Assembly (NCBI GenBank): GCA_963706885.1
Contig: CAVPNX010000027.1
Span: 154,931 to 218,930 of the forward strand
Direction of reading: 5' to 3'
Length of the DNA: 64,000 bases
From: Prado023 sp963706885
GTDB lineage: Bacteria; Actinomycetota; Actinomycetes; S36-B12; CAIYMF01
The notes under the pieces were generated by a model. The model saw nothing but the letters and a program-made list of their open reading frames with translations. It was not told the DNA's origin and did no database searches. Both the position numbers and the translations under genes were made by a program. Below, piece after piece: positions 63,973 to 64,000 of the stretch; the stretch's first letter is position 1, and each line of letters starts with the position of its first letter.

Positions 63973-64000
63973 TCCGACCCCGGGCTCAAGGTGCACGCGA

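Overview
The window is about 64 kb of very GC-rich DNA. Its codon third positions are strongly G/C, GTG and TTG starts are common, and SD sequences of the GGAGG type are visible. The gene set is actinobacterial: an IdeR/DtxR-type box on an iron ABC operon, a TetR-glpD-AGPS locus ordered like M. tuberculosis Rv2249c-Rv2251, a PlsB/HAD-PlsC pair, a WS/DGAT acyltransferase, GlgX, a group III phosphofructokinase and a DUF3516 helicase. I read it as a chromosome segment of a high-GC actinomycete and cannot name a genus. No rRNA, tRNA, CRISPR array, phage module or replication origin was recognised. No gene-free stretch exceeds about 300 bases.

Layout. 1-9 kb: 3' end of a copper-type P1B ATPase, a GNAT enzyme, an iron(III) ABC operon behind an IdeR-like box, and an ABC-2 exporter pair. 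9-14 kb: two coupled glycerolipid acyltransferases and a Tat-exported flavin amine oxidase. 14-20 kb: a TetR-glpD-aldehyde dehydrogenase operon facing an alkyl-DHAP-synthase-like flavoprotein, with inverted repeats between them. 20-22 kb: small genes and a hydrolase relic.

22-30 kb is the most unusual region. One exported 934-residue protein (two near-identical LamG-like modules around an FnIII-like module, then a sulfatase) has been split by an IS256-family element. That element was in turn hit by a second IS256 copy and by an IS1380-family element. All three insertions have clean target duplications (8, 8 and 4 bp). Removing the 4,581-bp insertion restores one open frame.

30-46 kb: WS/DGAT, a UvrC-like GIY-YIG protein, a flavodoxin-like protein, an SDR, a Nei-type glycosylase, DUF427, an AAC(3)-like enzyme, a copper-monooxygenase-like lipoprotein, isopentenyl-PP isomerase, the helicase, a LysR regulator facing a tiny membrane protein, RsgA, a NatAB-type ABC pair and a patatin. 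46-64 kb: a MoxR/VWA pair, GlgX, an MMPL transporter, small and regulatory-type proteins, phosphofructokinase, a transglutaminase-like protein, a VOC protein, glutaminase, an M20 amidohydrolase, a methyltransferase, and a metal ABC operon with a 25-bp palindrome over its -35 box.

At least nine apparent single-base frameshifts fall in otherwise well-preserved genes (aldehyde dehydrogenase twice, AGPS-like, DUF1801, RsgA, VWA, SHOCT protein, glutaminase, M20). Most are +1 and several lie in or beside G or C runs. One IS256 copy also carries two extra single bases relative to its otherwise matching sister. This looks more like residual consensus indels than real decay, so those genes are annotated over their reconstructed span and marked as frameshifted.
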